Below, one piece after another: positions 46,766 to 59,100 of a DNA stretch of 64,000 bases (the first letter of the stretch is position 1; every line of letters begins with the position of its first letter). The notes below the pieces were generated by a model. That model made no database searches. It was not told the origin of the DNA and was given only the letters and a program-made list of their open reading frames with translations. Source of the DNA: Climacteris rufus (Eukaryota > Chordata > Aves > Passeriformes > Climacteridae). The stretch is taken from positions 2,860,908 to 2,924,907 of the forward strand of contig VZRZ01001925.1 in the NCBI GenBank assembly GCA_013398175.1. Reading direction: 5' to 3'. A program made the position numbers and the translations under genes.

Positions 46766-49186
46766 TTATAAAGTAAAACAAAACAGGCAGAAGCACTACT
46801 GGGCTCCTTCCTCCCTTCTCCTTCCCTGACCCCCATGTGTGAGTGTAAGTGTAAGTCATCTCCTAGTCTGCCATTTCTGGAAACCACACAAGTCATTTTG
46901 ATCCTGGAAACCTCAGCAAGAAATACTTTATTTTTTTCCTTTCCAGTACAAACACTTTTTCAGCTTTTAAAATCTGAACAAATATACAAGGTTTTAAAAA
47001 CAACAGAACACAGCCTTTTAACAGGATCAGTTATCAACTGCCTCAGAAAGCTGCCCGTGCAAGGACAACCCTGTGGGCATCATTTCCTTACTCTGCAAGC
47101 AATAAAAAAAAAATGCCCAGTTTTGCACAAAGTTTCTTTCACTTTTTAAACATGAAATGCTGAGAACTGAGATAAGAAACTGTCCATAGCTTCAAGTGAC
47201 TAGTCAGGAATAGTCCAAACATAGCACCATTTTCTGGAAGGTCTGACTTCTTCCTTGTCCTAGTTTTGTTGGGGCCAGTCCTGGCTCCTTCTTTTCCGCG
47301 GAAGCTGTTCCTGTTCAGCTACTTTAAACCAGCCCTGACTGGGGAATAGGGAGCCTGGCCCTTGGCTTGGTTTTCTCTTTGGTTTTCTCCCTGATATGAG
47401 GGGATGGAAAGGGAGCTCAGGCAGGATGCTCCCCCTGGAGTGAGGGCTCCTCTGGCCCATCATAAAGTACTAAAGGTTGGCTTGGGACTCCTTCCTTGGG
47501 CTGGAGAAAAAGAAATAGGTTTTGCTGTCTAAGAGTAGGTTTTGCAGGATGCTCAATGGCAGCTGGAGGTTTTTCACAGCTGGAGAAGTGTCTCAGCAGC
47601 TCGAGGGTAGCTCCAAATCAGCAAAGCTCAGAGCAGCAAGGGTGGATTCGGGTGGTGTGAGCATTTGGTGGGGCTGGGCAAGTGATGGGGGGCCTGGTGT
47701 CCTCTCTCTGCTCCCACAGCCGATGCACCTCTGGCAGAGGAATGAGCTTTTACTGCATCAGGGGAACATGATGTGGCCAGCTGGATTCAGTGAGCTCAGT
47801 GGTCCTCCCCAGCCTGAAAGCATGTTTCAAGGAGCTCACCCAGATTTTCTGGGGGAGAAAAGGTATCCAGATGCACCTCTGCTGGGAGCTGCTGCTGCTT
47901 TGTGCTGCGCAGAGCACAGAGCTGCTCCTTTATCCAGTCAGAGGGGATCAGGGAGGGAATTGTGGTGCAGAAGAGCAGGGACAGTCTGGTGACAGGTACG
48001 GTGTGGGAACTGAAGGCTGGCTGGTGTGGAAGGGTCCATGAGCTGCAACACTGAACTGATAGAAAAATATGTTCCTCTGCTATAAAGTGCCAGAGCTGCT
48101 TGGATGGAGGCCCTTTAATTTCCTCCTCATCCTAGTAATGAAGTCCCTGTTGGTGGATCATTGGAGGATGCCCATGGTGGGCTCCCAGGGAGAGGCAGGT
48201 TCTGCATGCAACAGCTCCATAGGGCAAGGCTGGAGCTGCTCAGGAGCATGAACAACCTCTTCCAGCCTGCCTGTTTGTCGGCAACCAGAGTCAAGCTGGG
48301 TAAATGACGGGATTTTTGTTCCCAGGGTGAGATAAGAAGAGGTCCCCAGAGGTCTTCTCACAGGTGGCCTGCCTTGTTCCACATCAGTGTTGGTCCCAGG
48401 GCTACTGGCATCCCAGTGGACTCCAAAGAGTGTGAGGAGGATGCAGGGTCCTGCTCCCCCTCTGCTGCACTCACATCCTGGAGCAGCTGCAACTCCCCTG
48501 CCCCGGGGACGAGATGAAGGAAATCATGTTCACAGTTTAAGCAATAAAGCAGGAGAGAGTCAGAGCTGGAGGACAGGACTGCTCTGTGCCCAGCTTGGTC
48601 TCTGCAGAGACCTACAAACACACATTTCCTCGGGGAAGACACATTTTCCTTAACCCATCACAGTCCCAGGGTAGCCAGAGAGCCCAGCAAAGTGAGATTG
48701 CACAGCACAGCAGCCCCAGGGGCTGTGCAGCTCTCCCCAGACACTGCTGCCACAGGTTTTAGCTACTCAGTGTGGCTCTTTGGAATAGGACAAGGAACAT
48801 GGGGGCAGCGAGAGGAAACTGGTATCAGATGAGGACCATGACACAGGATTGCTCAAACATACACATACCACATATATATATACACATATATATATGCCTA
48901 TGTGTGTTTTCCTAATGCACATCCTCATGTGCTCCATAAGGCATTTGCATCTGCATGGAGGAGGGAGCATTATAAATGGCTTTACCATACACAAGGAGGG
49001 CTGCCATTTCAGAGAAGGGGAGCCAGTTCCCGAAGGGATGTGTGAATACGTGTGTTCTTTGAAATCTGCAATTCCTGTGGTGAGTTTTGTTCCCTGCAAG
49101 GAGCCCTGGCTCTGCTCAGTCCCTGGATTAAGATGCAGGTGGTCTTTAGGCCAGAGAAACTGTTCCTCAACTGTTAACTACAGGGT
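46766..49186. other. Spacer between CR1 and EMILIN3 3' end
   Basis: No gene is visible. A minus-strand AATAAA (TTTATT at 46,927-46,932) lies near the left end, so a long EMILIN3 3' UTR could reach here. A short AT/AC microsatellite sits at 48,873-48,896. Open frames here are short and shared between strands. Confidence 0.5.
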
Positions 49187-49552
49187 TTTATTCTTCAAGA
49201 AATTATAAATCCACAAAAATAAAATTTAAAAAAAAATGTTCCCGCCTCCAGGTTACTCCTGAATTGTCCTTCTGTGGTCATCAGCCCAGGAACCAAAGCA
49301 ACGCCCCCGGCCAGGAGGCAGTGACACTGCTGCAACAGGGTTGGAACAGCTGCTGAGCATCAGGAGGGGAGTACCAGCACGGCAGAGTTAAGAAGTGGGG
49401 CCAACAAGATTAAGAAAAAAACAAAAAAGTAGCAGCTTTTCATAAAAAATATTATCCCAAGAACTGTTGTCACATTGGAGCAAGTCTGTGTGATATAAGT
49501 TAATCCTGTCCTTCACAGCAGGAGAAGGAAGACACATGGCATGGCAGTGTGG
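49187..49552 (-). other. EMILIN3: EMILIN3 3' untranslated region (minimum extent)
   Basis: From the stop codon, the first minus-strand AATAAA is at 49,192-49,187. An A-rich run (49,222-49,237) lies between. If a more distal signal at 46,932-46,927 is used instead, the UTR would be about 2.6 kb. Confidence 0.55.
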
Positions 49553-51447
49553 CTAATGCTGCCTCCCCTCCACCTTCTCTTCCAAGTGCCCGACCTGTTC
49601 TGCCAGCTCGGAGACCTTGGCTTGGCAGTCAAGCAGGTTATCCTTCAGTCCTGTTAATTCCTGAGAGTGGGCAGCCAGTGTCCCATTCATGTGGTCCATG
49701 TAGTCCCACAGACTGCCCGTGTGTTTCTCCAGTTCCTCCCTGATGTTGTCCAGGCTGCCAGTGACGGCGCCCAGCCTGCCGCAGGCGCTCTCCACCCGCG
49801 CCACCCGCTCGTCAAAGTGAGAGACCTCCTGCTGCAGGCCCTGGGCCACGTTCTTGCAGGAGCTCAGGTCGCTGACAATCCTGGCTTTGAGTCGCTCCAG
49901 GTCTCCCTTGAGGTTCAGGACACGGCGGTTGCTGAAGAAGAGCTGGGAGCCTTGGTCGTTGACTTTCTCCTGGATGGAGTGGACCTCATCCTCAATCTTC
50001 CGCTCGTGCTCGTCCAGCGAGGAGTTGACATGGGTCACGGTGTCCGAGTACTGGGAGACGGAGTCCTTGAGCCCAGTCAGAGACTTGCTCACGGTGTTCA
50101 GGTTGATTTTTAGCAAGGTGATCTCCCCTTGCAAAGCTCCTGATGCTTCCTCCTCGATTCGCCGCTGGATCTCCAGGATGGTGGCGTTCAGCTTGCGCAG
50201 GAGGTCGTAATTGCTGTCCATCCGGAGGAGCAGGTCCTGGTTCTTGCTCTGGCAGTCTTCGATCTCCGTCCGGAAGGTCTCCACATCTTTGGAGGCAGAG
50301 GTGCAGCCCAGGGAACAAGTGCTCTCCAGCGTGACGAGGCGGTTCTGCAACACCTCCAGTGTCTCATCCGTCCGTTTCCTCATGCTGGCAAGCTCCCCTT
50401 CCAGCACAGGCACCACTGCTCCGTCCATTCCCATGGGAGAACTGACATTGTTCAGCTCCCCCACGATGGTCATGAACCTGTCCTCCAGGGTCTGCATTTT
50501 GTCTTCAAAGGCAGTCCTCATGCCATCCACCTCTGCCACCACTGTGCCTCTCATGCTGTCCTCTATACCAGAGCAGCAGCTCCCCGTTTCCCTCTCCGTA
50601 GCATTGAGCCTGGCTTCCAGGTCCTCAAAGCGCCCTTCAAAGAGGTTCCCTAGGGTGACAGTGGAGATTTCTCCATCCAGTCGTGAGTGCAAGTTCTTCT
50701 GGGACTCAGAGATGCTGTGGAGGCCCTTCTCAAGGATGTTCATGCGGTCAGTGAGGTAGTCCAGGTTGCTGCAGCAGCTTTCCACCACCGTCAGTCCTTG
50801 GATCTGTGTCTCCAGCTGGGAGATCTCTTTCTTGATCTCCAGTTCCTTCCCATCCAGCGTCTGCTGCAGTCGCAGGTTGGCAGCTTTCTCCTCCTCGCAC
50901 TGCTGCCGCACCTCTTGGATCCGGAAATCGCACGTGGTCTGGATCTTGCCCAGCTTCTTCTCGAAGCCGTCGAGCAGCTCTCCGCGCAGGCTGCTCAGCC
51001 TCGTGTCCACGTACTCCTCCAGCAGGTCGATGGAGGTGAGGGGCGAGGGCCGGGCGGACTCCAGCAGGTGCTTGATCTGCCCGTCGTGGTCCAGGACCAT
51101 GCCCTGCACCTCGTGCAGCAGATCTGCCTTGGTTTTCAGCACGTCGCTCACCTCCGTCACTTTGGTCAGAATCTCCCCCACGGGAGGGTACGTGGCGATG
51201 TCAGCTTTGTCCGCCACGTCCACCAGGCCGTCAGGAATGATGCCGAAGCCCACTGAGGAGTCTGGCGTGCCCGGGCTGTTCATCAGGGAGCCGATCATCT
51301 TGGTGGTGTCCTCCTGGATGGCCAAGCGCAGGCGGTCTCCCAGCCCACTCACCATCGTGTGCAGGCTGTCGTAGGACTGGGAAAGGCGCCTCACCTCCTC
51401 CTCAAGTCGATCCAGGCGGTCCCCGAAGAGGCCAGGCAGCTTCCGGC
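49553..51447 (-). CDS. EMILIN3: EMILIN3 exon 4: coiled-coil region and C-terminus
   Basis: One uninterrupted 631-codon exon after a clean acceptor (tttccccatgcag). Heptad-like Leu spacing runs through most of it, for example LEEEVRRLSQSYDSL near the start and LAEQVGHLEEKVE at the end. Sequons include LNATERE, NNVSSP, LNATILE, HVNSSLD and HMNGTLA. Scattered Cys may form interchain disulfides. The codon pattern leaves long open frames on the opposite strand, which are shadows. Confidence 0.96.
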
Positions 51448-54400
51448 CTGCATGGGGAAAGAAATAGAGAGGGCACAGTGAGGGCTGGTGCTCCTTTAAC
51501 TTCCCTCTTTCAAGACCTTTTCCATAATAACCTTACGTCCTGCCCCCTCTTATTGTCATTTCAGCAAAATCTCAGCCCACCCATCCTCTGCATCTCTCCT
51601 TAAGCTACCAGGCAACCCTATTTCCTCTTGGGATCCAGCCCTCTGCTTCAAAGTTCAACAGCAGGTGATGATACCAGCCCAGGGGAGCTTCATCTCGAGA
51701 TGCACTTTCTCGACCCCATGCTTAATGGAAAAATGCTCTACAGCAATGAGAAAAGGCAATTTTGGAGCTGCATGTTTTGAAAGAAACGAGATAAAAAAAA
51801 GCAAGTGGTCCTCAAAGCAATCAAATGTCAGATCTCTGATAGAAAACGTCACCCACTGACTTTTTGCCAAATTCACGCCCTGTGCTGGGACAGAGAGAAC
51901 CTGCAGGTTTCAGTGCATGACAATGGTGTGGTGACCTGGGGACGTGAAGCAGGAGCAAGATCTCACCATATTGATTCTTCTTTGGTCCTGGAAACAGGTC
52001 AGGGTGACTTTTTGGATAGGGAGGAAGTCTGGGCATTGGGAACATCTTTTGCCCAGGAGGCATTTTAGGGCTGGGATGCTGGGGCAGGAGGCCAGGCTGG
52101 TCAGTCGGGCTGTCATGGCACCCTTCTCCCATGAAGCCTGGGCAGCACCTCCAGGACAGCTCAGTCACTGTCTTGTATCCAATCTTGTATTTGGGCCTGA
52201 AGAAGGTGCGGTACCTTTCCAGGAGAGGGGAGGAGAGAGAAGACAGTTTAGAGAAGCAACCTCAACATCAAGCAATAGAGCAGAGCAGGGTCACAAGTTC
52301 TGTTGGATGTGGGAGAACTGGGTACATGGGAAAGCCTGGCTGAGACCCTTGTGCTGCACCTCCAGACCACGGCCTGCCTTCCCCAAGAGCTCTTGCTGCA
52401 CCATAGCTCAGTATAGCACTACAGTGGGGTTTAGTTCAAGTGTATTTTTTAACCTGGGACACCTGTTGTTGATTTAGAACTGCAGCTCTAAGTGTATTGC
52501 CGCAGTCCCTGGCTCGACAGGTGACCACTGTGACAGATGCCACACTCTCTGGCAACTTCTAGCCCAGTACAGCACAAGAGGAAATGATGGAAGTGATTTC
52601 AAAAGCCCTGCAAGCTCACATCACTTCCAAGAGGGAAGTGAACTGCTTGTAGAAGAGCTTTGCACTTTGAATTGACCTACAGAATTTCCTAGTGGGATAA
52701 AAAAAACTGTTTCTCAACTGTAATCCTGCCCTGAAGCCCCCATGAGGGCTGAAATACCTTTGGAAAGGTGTTTTCTCTCTGTGTGAAGGGCATCAGTTTG
52801 CCAGGAAGCCTGAAGGGGCTTGGGCTGGTCTGGTGAGGGTCCCCAGAGCGATGCTGTGATGTGCACTGAGGGACGGCTCCTTACATTGCCTCCTACCCAG
52901 CTGGGATGCCCTGGGAAGTACCTCCACTATTAAATTTGGGCACTACAGCATCGATCCTCCCACACCCAGCACACAAGGTGCAAGCCCACCTCACACCTTC
53001 CCTCTGTTCTCACCCTGCATGGGGTCCCACCAGCCCATCAGGGAGGATTCAGCTGCTCTGTGCTCCTCTGTGGCACTTTCCTGTGAAGAAGCAGGGATGG
53101 GACAGGACGCTGCTGGCACCCATGTGCCAGCTCAGCTGAGCTGCACAGGGCTGAAGATGCATTTCTAAATGCCAATGCTTTAAACCTGCCTTTTGAAAAT
53201 TTCCAATCTGAAATTACCAGGCCCTGAAAATCCTGAACTTTGATGTTTTGCAACAAGACACACAATCAGGCCCTTGTTCTTCTCCAGCATATCCAGTGGA
53301 AGGTCTTGGAGGAGGCAGCACAGCCATCAGTGCTGCAGAGGGGCTGCATAAGGCACTTATCCATCACTCAGGGCAGCACACGGGGCCAACTCCCTGCCAT
53401 CCATGTCCTTGTCCGAATCCTCAGCATCCCCAGCCTGGGCTGCAGCCCCTGACAATGCCACTTCCACACAACTCCCAGTGAGACACAGCCACCTTCATAC
53501 ATACTGCAGGGGTTACAGCAAATCCAAATCCTCTGCTCTTTGAATCTCTTCAAAATTTCACAACATCAATTTCCCAGAGGCATAGGACAATTTAAAAACA
53601 AGCTCTTCTTGTTACTCCTTTTTACAGATGCTGCTGAGTTTCAATGGTCTTTCCTTCTGTTGTAGTGTGTAGAAACCTGCCTGGATGCACCACAGGAGAC
53701 TGCTGCTCCCAGCCACTGTCAGGGATGGGGAAGCCACAGCAAGGATGAGGATGGCATCCGAAAGGCAGGGCATCTTCTCTGTGCCATCCCAGTCTCTGCA
53801 GAGGAGCTCAAATCCCTTGGGCACCTCCAACTCCTTCTCCCCCTGCTCCAAATAGCAGCAAGGGGAAGTATTATTTGCAGCTGCACAAACATTAACTGAT
53901 GGCCCCAGCACATGGAAAAACCATGTTTCCCTCTCGTCCATGGATGCAGCATCCAAGGCTGGGCAGAAAGTTCAGCTGCAGGTCCAGCTGCCTTCAGAAA
54001 ACAGGCTGGTTTCACCATGGTTTTGTTTGAAGGAGCTAAGCAGAGGACACTGTAGAGATGGGAGAGGTTTTGGGGATCTCCTCCATGGCTACCAGCAGCT
54101 GCAGGATGTCCTGAAGTCCTCAAAAGTGCTAAAACACTTGTGGTGGAAAGAACCAGCCAACGAGTCCGACTGCCCATCTCTGCCGGCAGAGGCTGCGTGT
54201 GGAGCCCGTGGCACCACCAGCACAGGAGAGTCCCAGGCAGCTGCCACAGGGTGGGTACCAGCCTCCAAAAAAACCCCTCTCATCCCAGTTTTCCTCCGTG
54301 CTCAGCTCTGCTCCACTGCTCAGGCCTGGGGAGGATGCAGGAAGATGGCATTTCCTCACGGAGCAGCATCCCCGGAGGGTGGTGAAGCACAAAGCCCCAG

Positions 54401-57400
54401 TGTCTGCCCTGCGCCGGCCGTGCAGTGTTTCCCTCCAGCACTGACGAGGTGGCAAAGAGTTTTGCAAATATTTTCCTGGAGCAGGAAGCACTGAGCCATC
54501 CCCAGCCACGGGCTCCATTTCCTCCTCCTCTCAGTCAGGTTCTCACTGAGCAACCATTCTGCCAAATTGCAGATCTGTTACAAAAAGCTTTCCTACACAC
54601 ACACACAGGCACCTCCCCACTTCCTGATTTATTTCCATGATTTCCTGATTTATTTCTGAATCATAGAATATCCTGAGTTGGAAGGCACCCATAAGGATCA
54701 TGGTGCCCAACTACACAGGATGCCCCCAGAAGTCACACCAAGTGCCTGAGCACATTGTCCAAATGCTTCAACTTTTCAGGCTTGGTGCTGTGATCAGCTT
54801 CCCTGGGGAGCCTGTTCCAGTGACCAGCCACTCTCTGAGGGAAAAACCTGTTTCTGGTCTCCACCCTAAACCTCCCCTGACACAGTTTCTGAGGAAAGAT
54901 AAAACTCCCTCTCCCTTCTGACAGATCCCATCTTCCCTCCTTTCAACACCACTGACTGCCACGCCCAGGAAAAGCCCTTCAGCCCCTTTCACTGCCCTCT
55001 GGAAAGCAGGGGGTTCATGGTCAGAAAGGTGGCACAGGGTCTCAGGAGAGCTGCAACCTGACTTTGGGAGCAGAAGGGAGCCATGGCCCAGTGTCCCCCG
55101 TACTCACAGCACTTTCCCCGGGCACTTGGGTCCCCAGCTGCACTTGTGGTACTCGGCCTTGACGTAGCTCTCAGCCCCGTCCTGCAGCGTGCACGTCACG
55201 TTGCGCTGCACCACGTAGGCACAGTAGCTCCTGGGGGGAAGCACAGTGAGACAGCATCACCCCCTGCCCATCAGACAGCAGTGCCCAGCTATTCCCCATC
55301 TGCAGAAAGGTCTGCCTGCATTGCTGGACACTGCCAGCAAGGTCTGGGGGGCAGGAGCTGGACAGATTTCCCCAGCTTAGGCAGCTGATGGGGAGGGGCA
55401 TCATCACCTCTCTACAGGAGCGTGGTTGCTGTCACAGTCACAGCCACATTGTCACCAGTGCTGGTGGTGTCACCAGAGCTGGGCTGTGCTTGGCACAGCA
55501 TGAACTGCATGGTGAGACAGGCTGGGAGGACAAGCAGAATCCCAGCAGCAGCTGCAGTTATGGGAATAGTATCCCAGAAATAGCTCCAGCAGTGCCTGGC
55601 AGGGGTGGTCTGTCCTTCTGCAGCTCCTGGAGTGCTTCCAGTGAAGGAACAAACCCAAAAGCCTTCAGCCCTTGCTGTGGGTACCGTCACTCAGACCACG
55701 CATAAAGAGGAGATGCCACTCTGTGGGGCTGCAGCATCGTGGGTCCCTCCACCACGGGGGAAGGGACATGGGGCAGAGCTGTGATGGAGGCTGAAAACCT
55801 CTTCAGATCTCTGGGACAGTCAGTACAGAGAGCCTGTTCCCTCCTGCCATCCGCCTGCAGCTGGGTGCCACAGGTACCAGTCAGCTCCAGGCACAGAACC
55901 TCTCCTGAGCCAAGCAGCAGATCCAGGCACTGAGGATAAGTTGGCTGGGAGGAAGCCTGCATGTGGGAAGGATGTGGGACTGCTGGTAGGACAGATGGAG
56001 GCACGGCTGTTCCGGCTGAAGGCAGGGCTCCTGGCAGGAGCAGATGGACTTGGTCCACAGGGGCAGAGACAGCAGGGATGTGTGGTGAGGCAGGGATTAA
56101 GGACAGGGGGACGTGGCAGACGGCAGAGCGGGAGGAGAGGAGGGCACAGGCCCAGGGTGCAGAGCAGAGCTGAGAGCTGAGGCAGGAGGTCAGCAGGATG
56201 GAGCAGATGGGCCAGCACAAGCTGCAGGTGCAGGGAGGCGTTCAGTGAGGCGGGAGGATGCGGCTCCCCCCATGCCAGCTGGGGGGCTGGGTGTGGGTGG
56301 GTAGGGAATGTACTTTGTCTTCACCTGTTTGCCATCAGTGCTTGTCCCTCCTTCATCAATCTTTCCCCACTCAGGGTGAGCTCAGGGCGAGCTCTGTCCC
56401 CTGAGTGTGACATGGGGGGCCTGGGGAGGGCTGTGCACACCCACCCCCTCAAACAGGAGACACCATCGTCCTACTCCCCAAACACTTCTGCTCCATCCTG
56501 ACTGTTACAGTCCCCTTCCCTTTTACCTCCACCTGCTAGAGGTGTCTCAACATCATCCACATCATCATGACAAGCCCATGAGAGCTGGGCCAGGGCCCTG
56601 CAGCTCATTTCTGTGCTCAGCCCCGAGCTGCTCTCCACAGACCACACAATGGCTGTGCCAGGGAACTCCAAGTGCATCCCAGCCTGTGCTGTGACCAGGC
56701 AGCCGAGCTGCAGCAACCCAAGCTCACACAGGGAGATCTGCCTCCCAGTTGCCCCATTCAGAGGCCCTGAGCAGGCTACTCCTTCAACAGCCCACATGGG
56801 GCAGGTGCTCCCTCTGTGAAGCAGCAAGGTGTGAGCAGGGTCATCCTCCTTCCAAAACCCTGATCCCGCACTCCCAGCACATCCCACTTGCTCCCCCTGG
56901 GAGCTGCACCAGCACATCTACTCCAGCCCCTAACCCATGGCTCCCTGTGATCCCCTGGGATGGGCACACAACTCCCAGCTGTGACTAGCATTTCCAGGCT
57001 GCCCAGACCTGAGCAGCTCTGCCCTGGTGAGGGGCTGCCAGGCTCAGAGCATGAGCAAAGACCTGTCCTCCAGAAGTGAGTCATTCATCTGTGCACAGGA
57101 CCATAGGAGAGAGAAGACCAGACACTTCTAGCTGGAGGCAAGGGAGTTCATGTGTGCATGTGGAAACTTAGGATCACTGTCTATCCATAAATCCAGGACC
57201 TGCTTAGAAACACACCACCAACCACCTCTAAGTTAGCTAGTAGCCAATGCAAACACATCTACTAGCCATGATTATTGAACACTGCCTACCTGTGACTGCT
57301 TGAGTTAATGTGGTTCTGGCTCAGTCTCCCTCTCACAACTCCCTTCTCTTCTCACACACCTGTGGCAAGCAGTTTTATAGCTCCAGCCTGATGTTTTTAG

Positions 57401-58500
57401 AGTGAGCAGCTGGAAAATGTTATGGGTTTTTGAAAACTCCCACTGGCACTGCCAGTATTGTTCGCCCTGAGTGTTACTTTATTCATTTCAGCTTGTTCAT
57501 AACCCCACATCCTCCCTCTTTCAAAGGGGCCCAACAGAAACCTCTCTAGCAAACAAGCAGAGAGGGAAGCAACACCCCCCTCTCTGCCCCCAGTGTAACA
57601 GCTCTTATGCAATTGAACGGAAAAAGTCTATAGTATGTGTGAAACTCACATTCCTCACTGCCTGAGCCTTCCAGGTTTCTTGAAAACATATTTAAACTCC
57701 ACTACGTACATATTTTACAAGCAGATGAGCAAATTCCCTCCAAACCAGTCTGTGTTTTCACACGTAGGTCTGTGCATTGCATCCTCCCCTCCCGCGCTCA
57801 TGTCATGCAGAACAGGTACATGCACCGACCCCAAAACCCCACACGGGCCGCTCCATCCCCACCTCCTTCAGCCCCGTCCCCTGCGGGACCGTATCACACG
57901 TCCCCAGTGCACGCAGCCCGTTCCCTCTTGGAAATACAACTCCCGGGCCCTCCTCTAGATGGAGGGGGGCACCGAGACACACGGACAGCGCTGCGCTGCC
58001 GCCGGCCCTCGCTCAGTACCTGGCAAATGATACGGGGCAAGGGATGCCCGCGGCCGGTACCCAGGGACTCCTGCCCGGCCAGGGATGTCCGCAGGCGAGC
58101 CCCGGGGAGAATTCCCACGGCCGGTCCCGGGGTTGGGTACCCGGGCAGCCGGTGCCCCGGGGATGCTGCCTGCAGAGCCCAGACGCGCGGCCGGTGCCCG
58201 GGGTCTGTTCCCGGCAAGGGATGCCCGACGGAGACCCGGCTCGGTGCCCGGTGTCCGCGGTCTGTTCCCGACAAGGGATGCCCGACGGAGACCCGGCTCG
58301 GTGCCCGGCGGCGGCGGCTCCCGGTGCCCGCCCGATGGGTTGCGCGGCCGCGGCCGGGGGTCGCTTACTTGTGCTTGCCCACGGGCTTGCCGGGGCCGAG
58401 CTGCGGGCTGGAGCCGGCCGTGTAGAGGCTATACCTGCCGCCGTAGGGCAGGGGGGCGGCGGGGGGGTAGAAGGAGCCTTTGGCGTCGGCGAGGGCCAGC
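49553..58500 (-). CDS. EMILIN3: EMILIN-3, extracellular matrix glycoprotein (5' end in gap)
   Basis: EMILINs are secreted multimeric glycoproteins of elastic fibres and connective tissue; EMILIN-3 is the member without a C-terminal C1q domain. Four exons on the minus strand: 58,500-58,369 (partial, 5' end in the 315-base gap), 55,230-55,108, 52,214-51,967 and 51,447-49,553. Phases 2, 2 and 1 join cleanly. The readable part is about 798 residues; the human protein is about 766. Order: end of the signal-peptide region, EMI domain across exons 2-3 (SYCAYVVQRNVTC to WRCCPGFMGEGC), Pro-rich linker, then a long coiled-coil exon with several N-glycosylation sequons, ending EEKVEGRQH with no C1q. Synteny with LPIN3 supports EMILIN3 rather than EMILIN1 or 2. 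Confidence 0.95.
51967..52214 (-). CDS. EMILIN3: EMILIN3 exon 3: end of EMI domain and Pro-rich linker
   Basis: The exon starts with YRTFFRPKYKIGYKTVTELS and completes the EMI domain with WRCCPGFMGEGC, the Cys-rich signature. A Pro-rich linker with QPGLLPQHPSPKMPPGQK follows, up to KKNQY at a gtgaga donor (51,966). It joins exon 4 through a split Gly codon. Confidence 0.95.
54655..54990 (-). mobile_element. CR1: CR1 LINE 3' fragment in EMILIN3 intron 2
   Basis: The plus strand reads 'gaatcatagaatatcctgag', 'ttggaaggcacccataagga', 'tgatcagcttccctgggga', 'gcctgttccagtgaccagcc' and 'gaaaaacctgtttctggt', the CR1 3' end in complement. It lies within the intron between exons 2 and 3 and is in sense with the gene. 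Confidence 0.92.
55108..55230 (-). CDS. EMILIN3: EMILIN3 exon 2: first half of the EMI domain
   Basis: The exon reads SYCAYVVQRNVTCTLQDG, then a segment with HKCSWGPKCPGK, the N-terminal half of an EMI domain with its conserved Cys. It is flanked by 'cttccccccag' and a 'gtgagta' donor. EMI domains mediate multimer assembly of EMILINs and multimerins. Confidence 0.95.
55231..58368 (-). other. EMILIN3: EMILIN3 intron 1
   Basis: About 3.1 kb between exons 1 and 2. No other gene is recognised. The exon 1 side (57,900-58,368) is CpG-island DNA and contains a tandem repeat described separately. Confidence 0.85.
58036..58310. repeat. GC-rich tandem repeat, 57-bp period
   Basis: 'Tctgttcccg' followed by 'caagggatgcccgacggaga' starts at 58,204 and again at 58,261, an exact 57-base period with two near-identical units. 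Degenerate versions of the 'aagggatgcccg' piece reach back to about 58,036. Confidence 0.8.
58369..58500 (-). CDS. EMILIN3: EMILIN3 exon 1, partial (start in gap)
   Basis: The readable 3' part gives LALADAKGSFYPPAAPLPYG, then a Gly/Pro/Ser-rich stretch ending GKPVGKHK at a gtaag donor (58,368). LALADA is the likely end of the signal-peptide hydrophobic core and cleavage region. The ATG and the rest of the signal peptide lie in the gap 58,501-58,815. Confidence 0.9.
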
Positions 58501-58815
58501 NNNNNNNNNNNNNNNNNNNNNNNNNNNNNNNNNNNNNNNNNNNNNNNNNNNNNNNNNNNNNNNNNNNNNNNNNNNNNNNNNNNNNNNNNNNNNNNNNNNN
58601 NNNNNNNNNNNNNNNNNNNNNNNNNNNNNNNNNNNNNNNNNNNNNNNNNNNNNNNNNNNNNNNNNNNNNNNNNNNNNNNNNNNNNNNNNNNNNNNNNNNN
58701 NNNNNNNNNNNNNNNNNNNNNNNNNNNNNNNNNNNNNNNNNNNNNNNNNNNNNNNNNNNNNNNNNNNNNNNNNNNNNNNNNNNNNNNNNNNNNNNNNNNN
58801 NNNNNNNNNNNNNNN
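58501..58815. other. Assembly gap (315 N) over EMILIN3 exon 1
   Basis: It is flanked on both sides by CpG-dense, C/G-homopolymer-rich sequence and swallows the EMILIN3 start codon and probably its core promoter. Confidence 0.95.
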
Positions 58816-59100
58816 CGGTGCTGCAGCCCCCGGGACAGCCCGGGCGGAGCGCGCTGCCGGCCCCGGCGGGGGCTGGAAGGGGCTCGCACCCCCCCCGGCC
58901 TCTCCTCGTCCCCTGTCCCGATGCCCGCTCCCTGCGCACAGCGCGTTTGTCCCCACGGGGCAGCAGGTGCAGCGGGGTCTGCAGCCCCCCGGCTCCTGGT
59001 GTCCCCCCAGTCCGCAGCTCTGCTCTGCTTCATCCCGGAGCGCAGGCAAGAGAAAGGCTGAAGCGACCCTAACTCTACCCCCGAGGACGTCTGTGCTGCT
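58816..59100 (-). promoter_or_regulatory. EMILIN3 promoter-side CpG island
   Basis: GC- and CpG-rich sequence immediately upstream of EMILIN3 exon 1. CpG content falls off after about 59,100. No TATA box is identifiable, as expected for a CpG-island promoter. Confidence 0.55.

Noticed and set aside
50687..51374. Open frames of about 190-200 codons on the plus strand
   Set aside because: They are antisense shadows of the EMILIN3 coiled-coil exon, caused by its codon composition.
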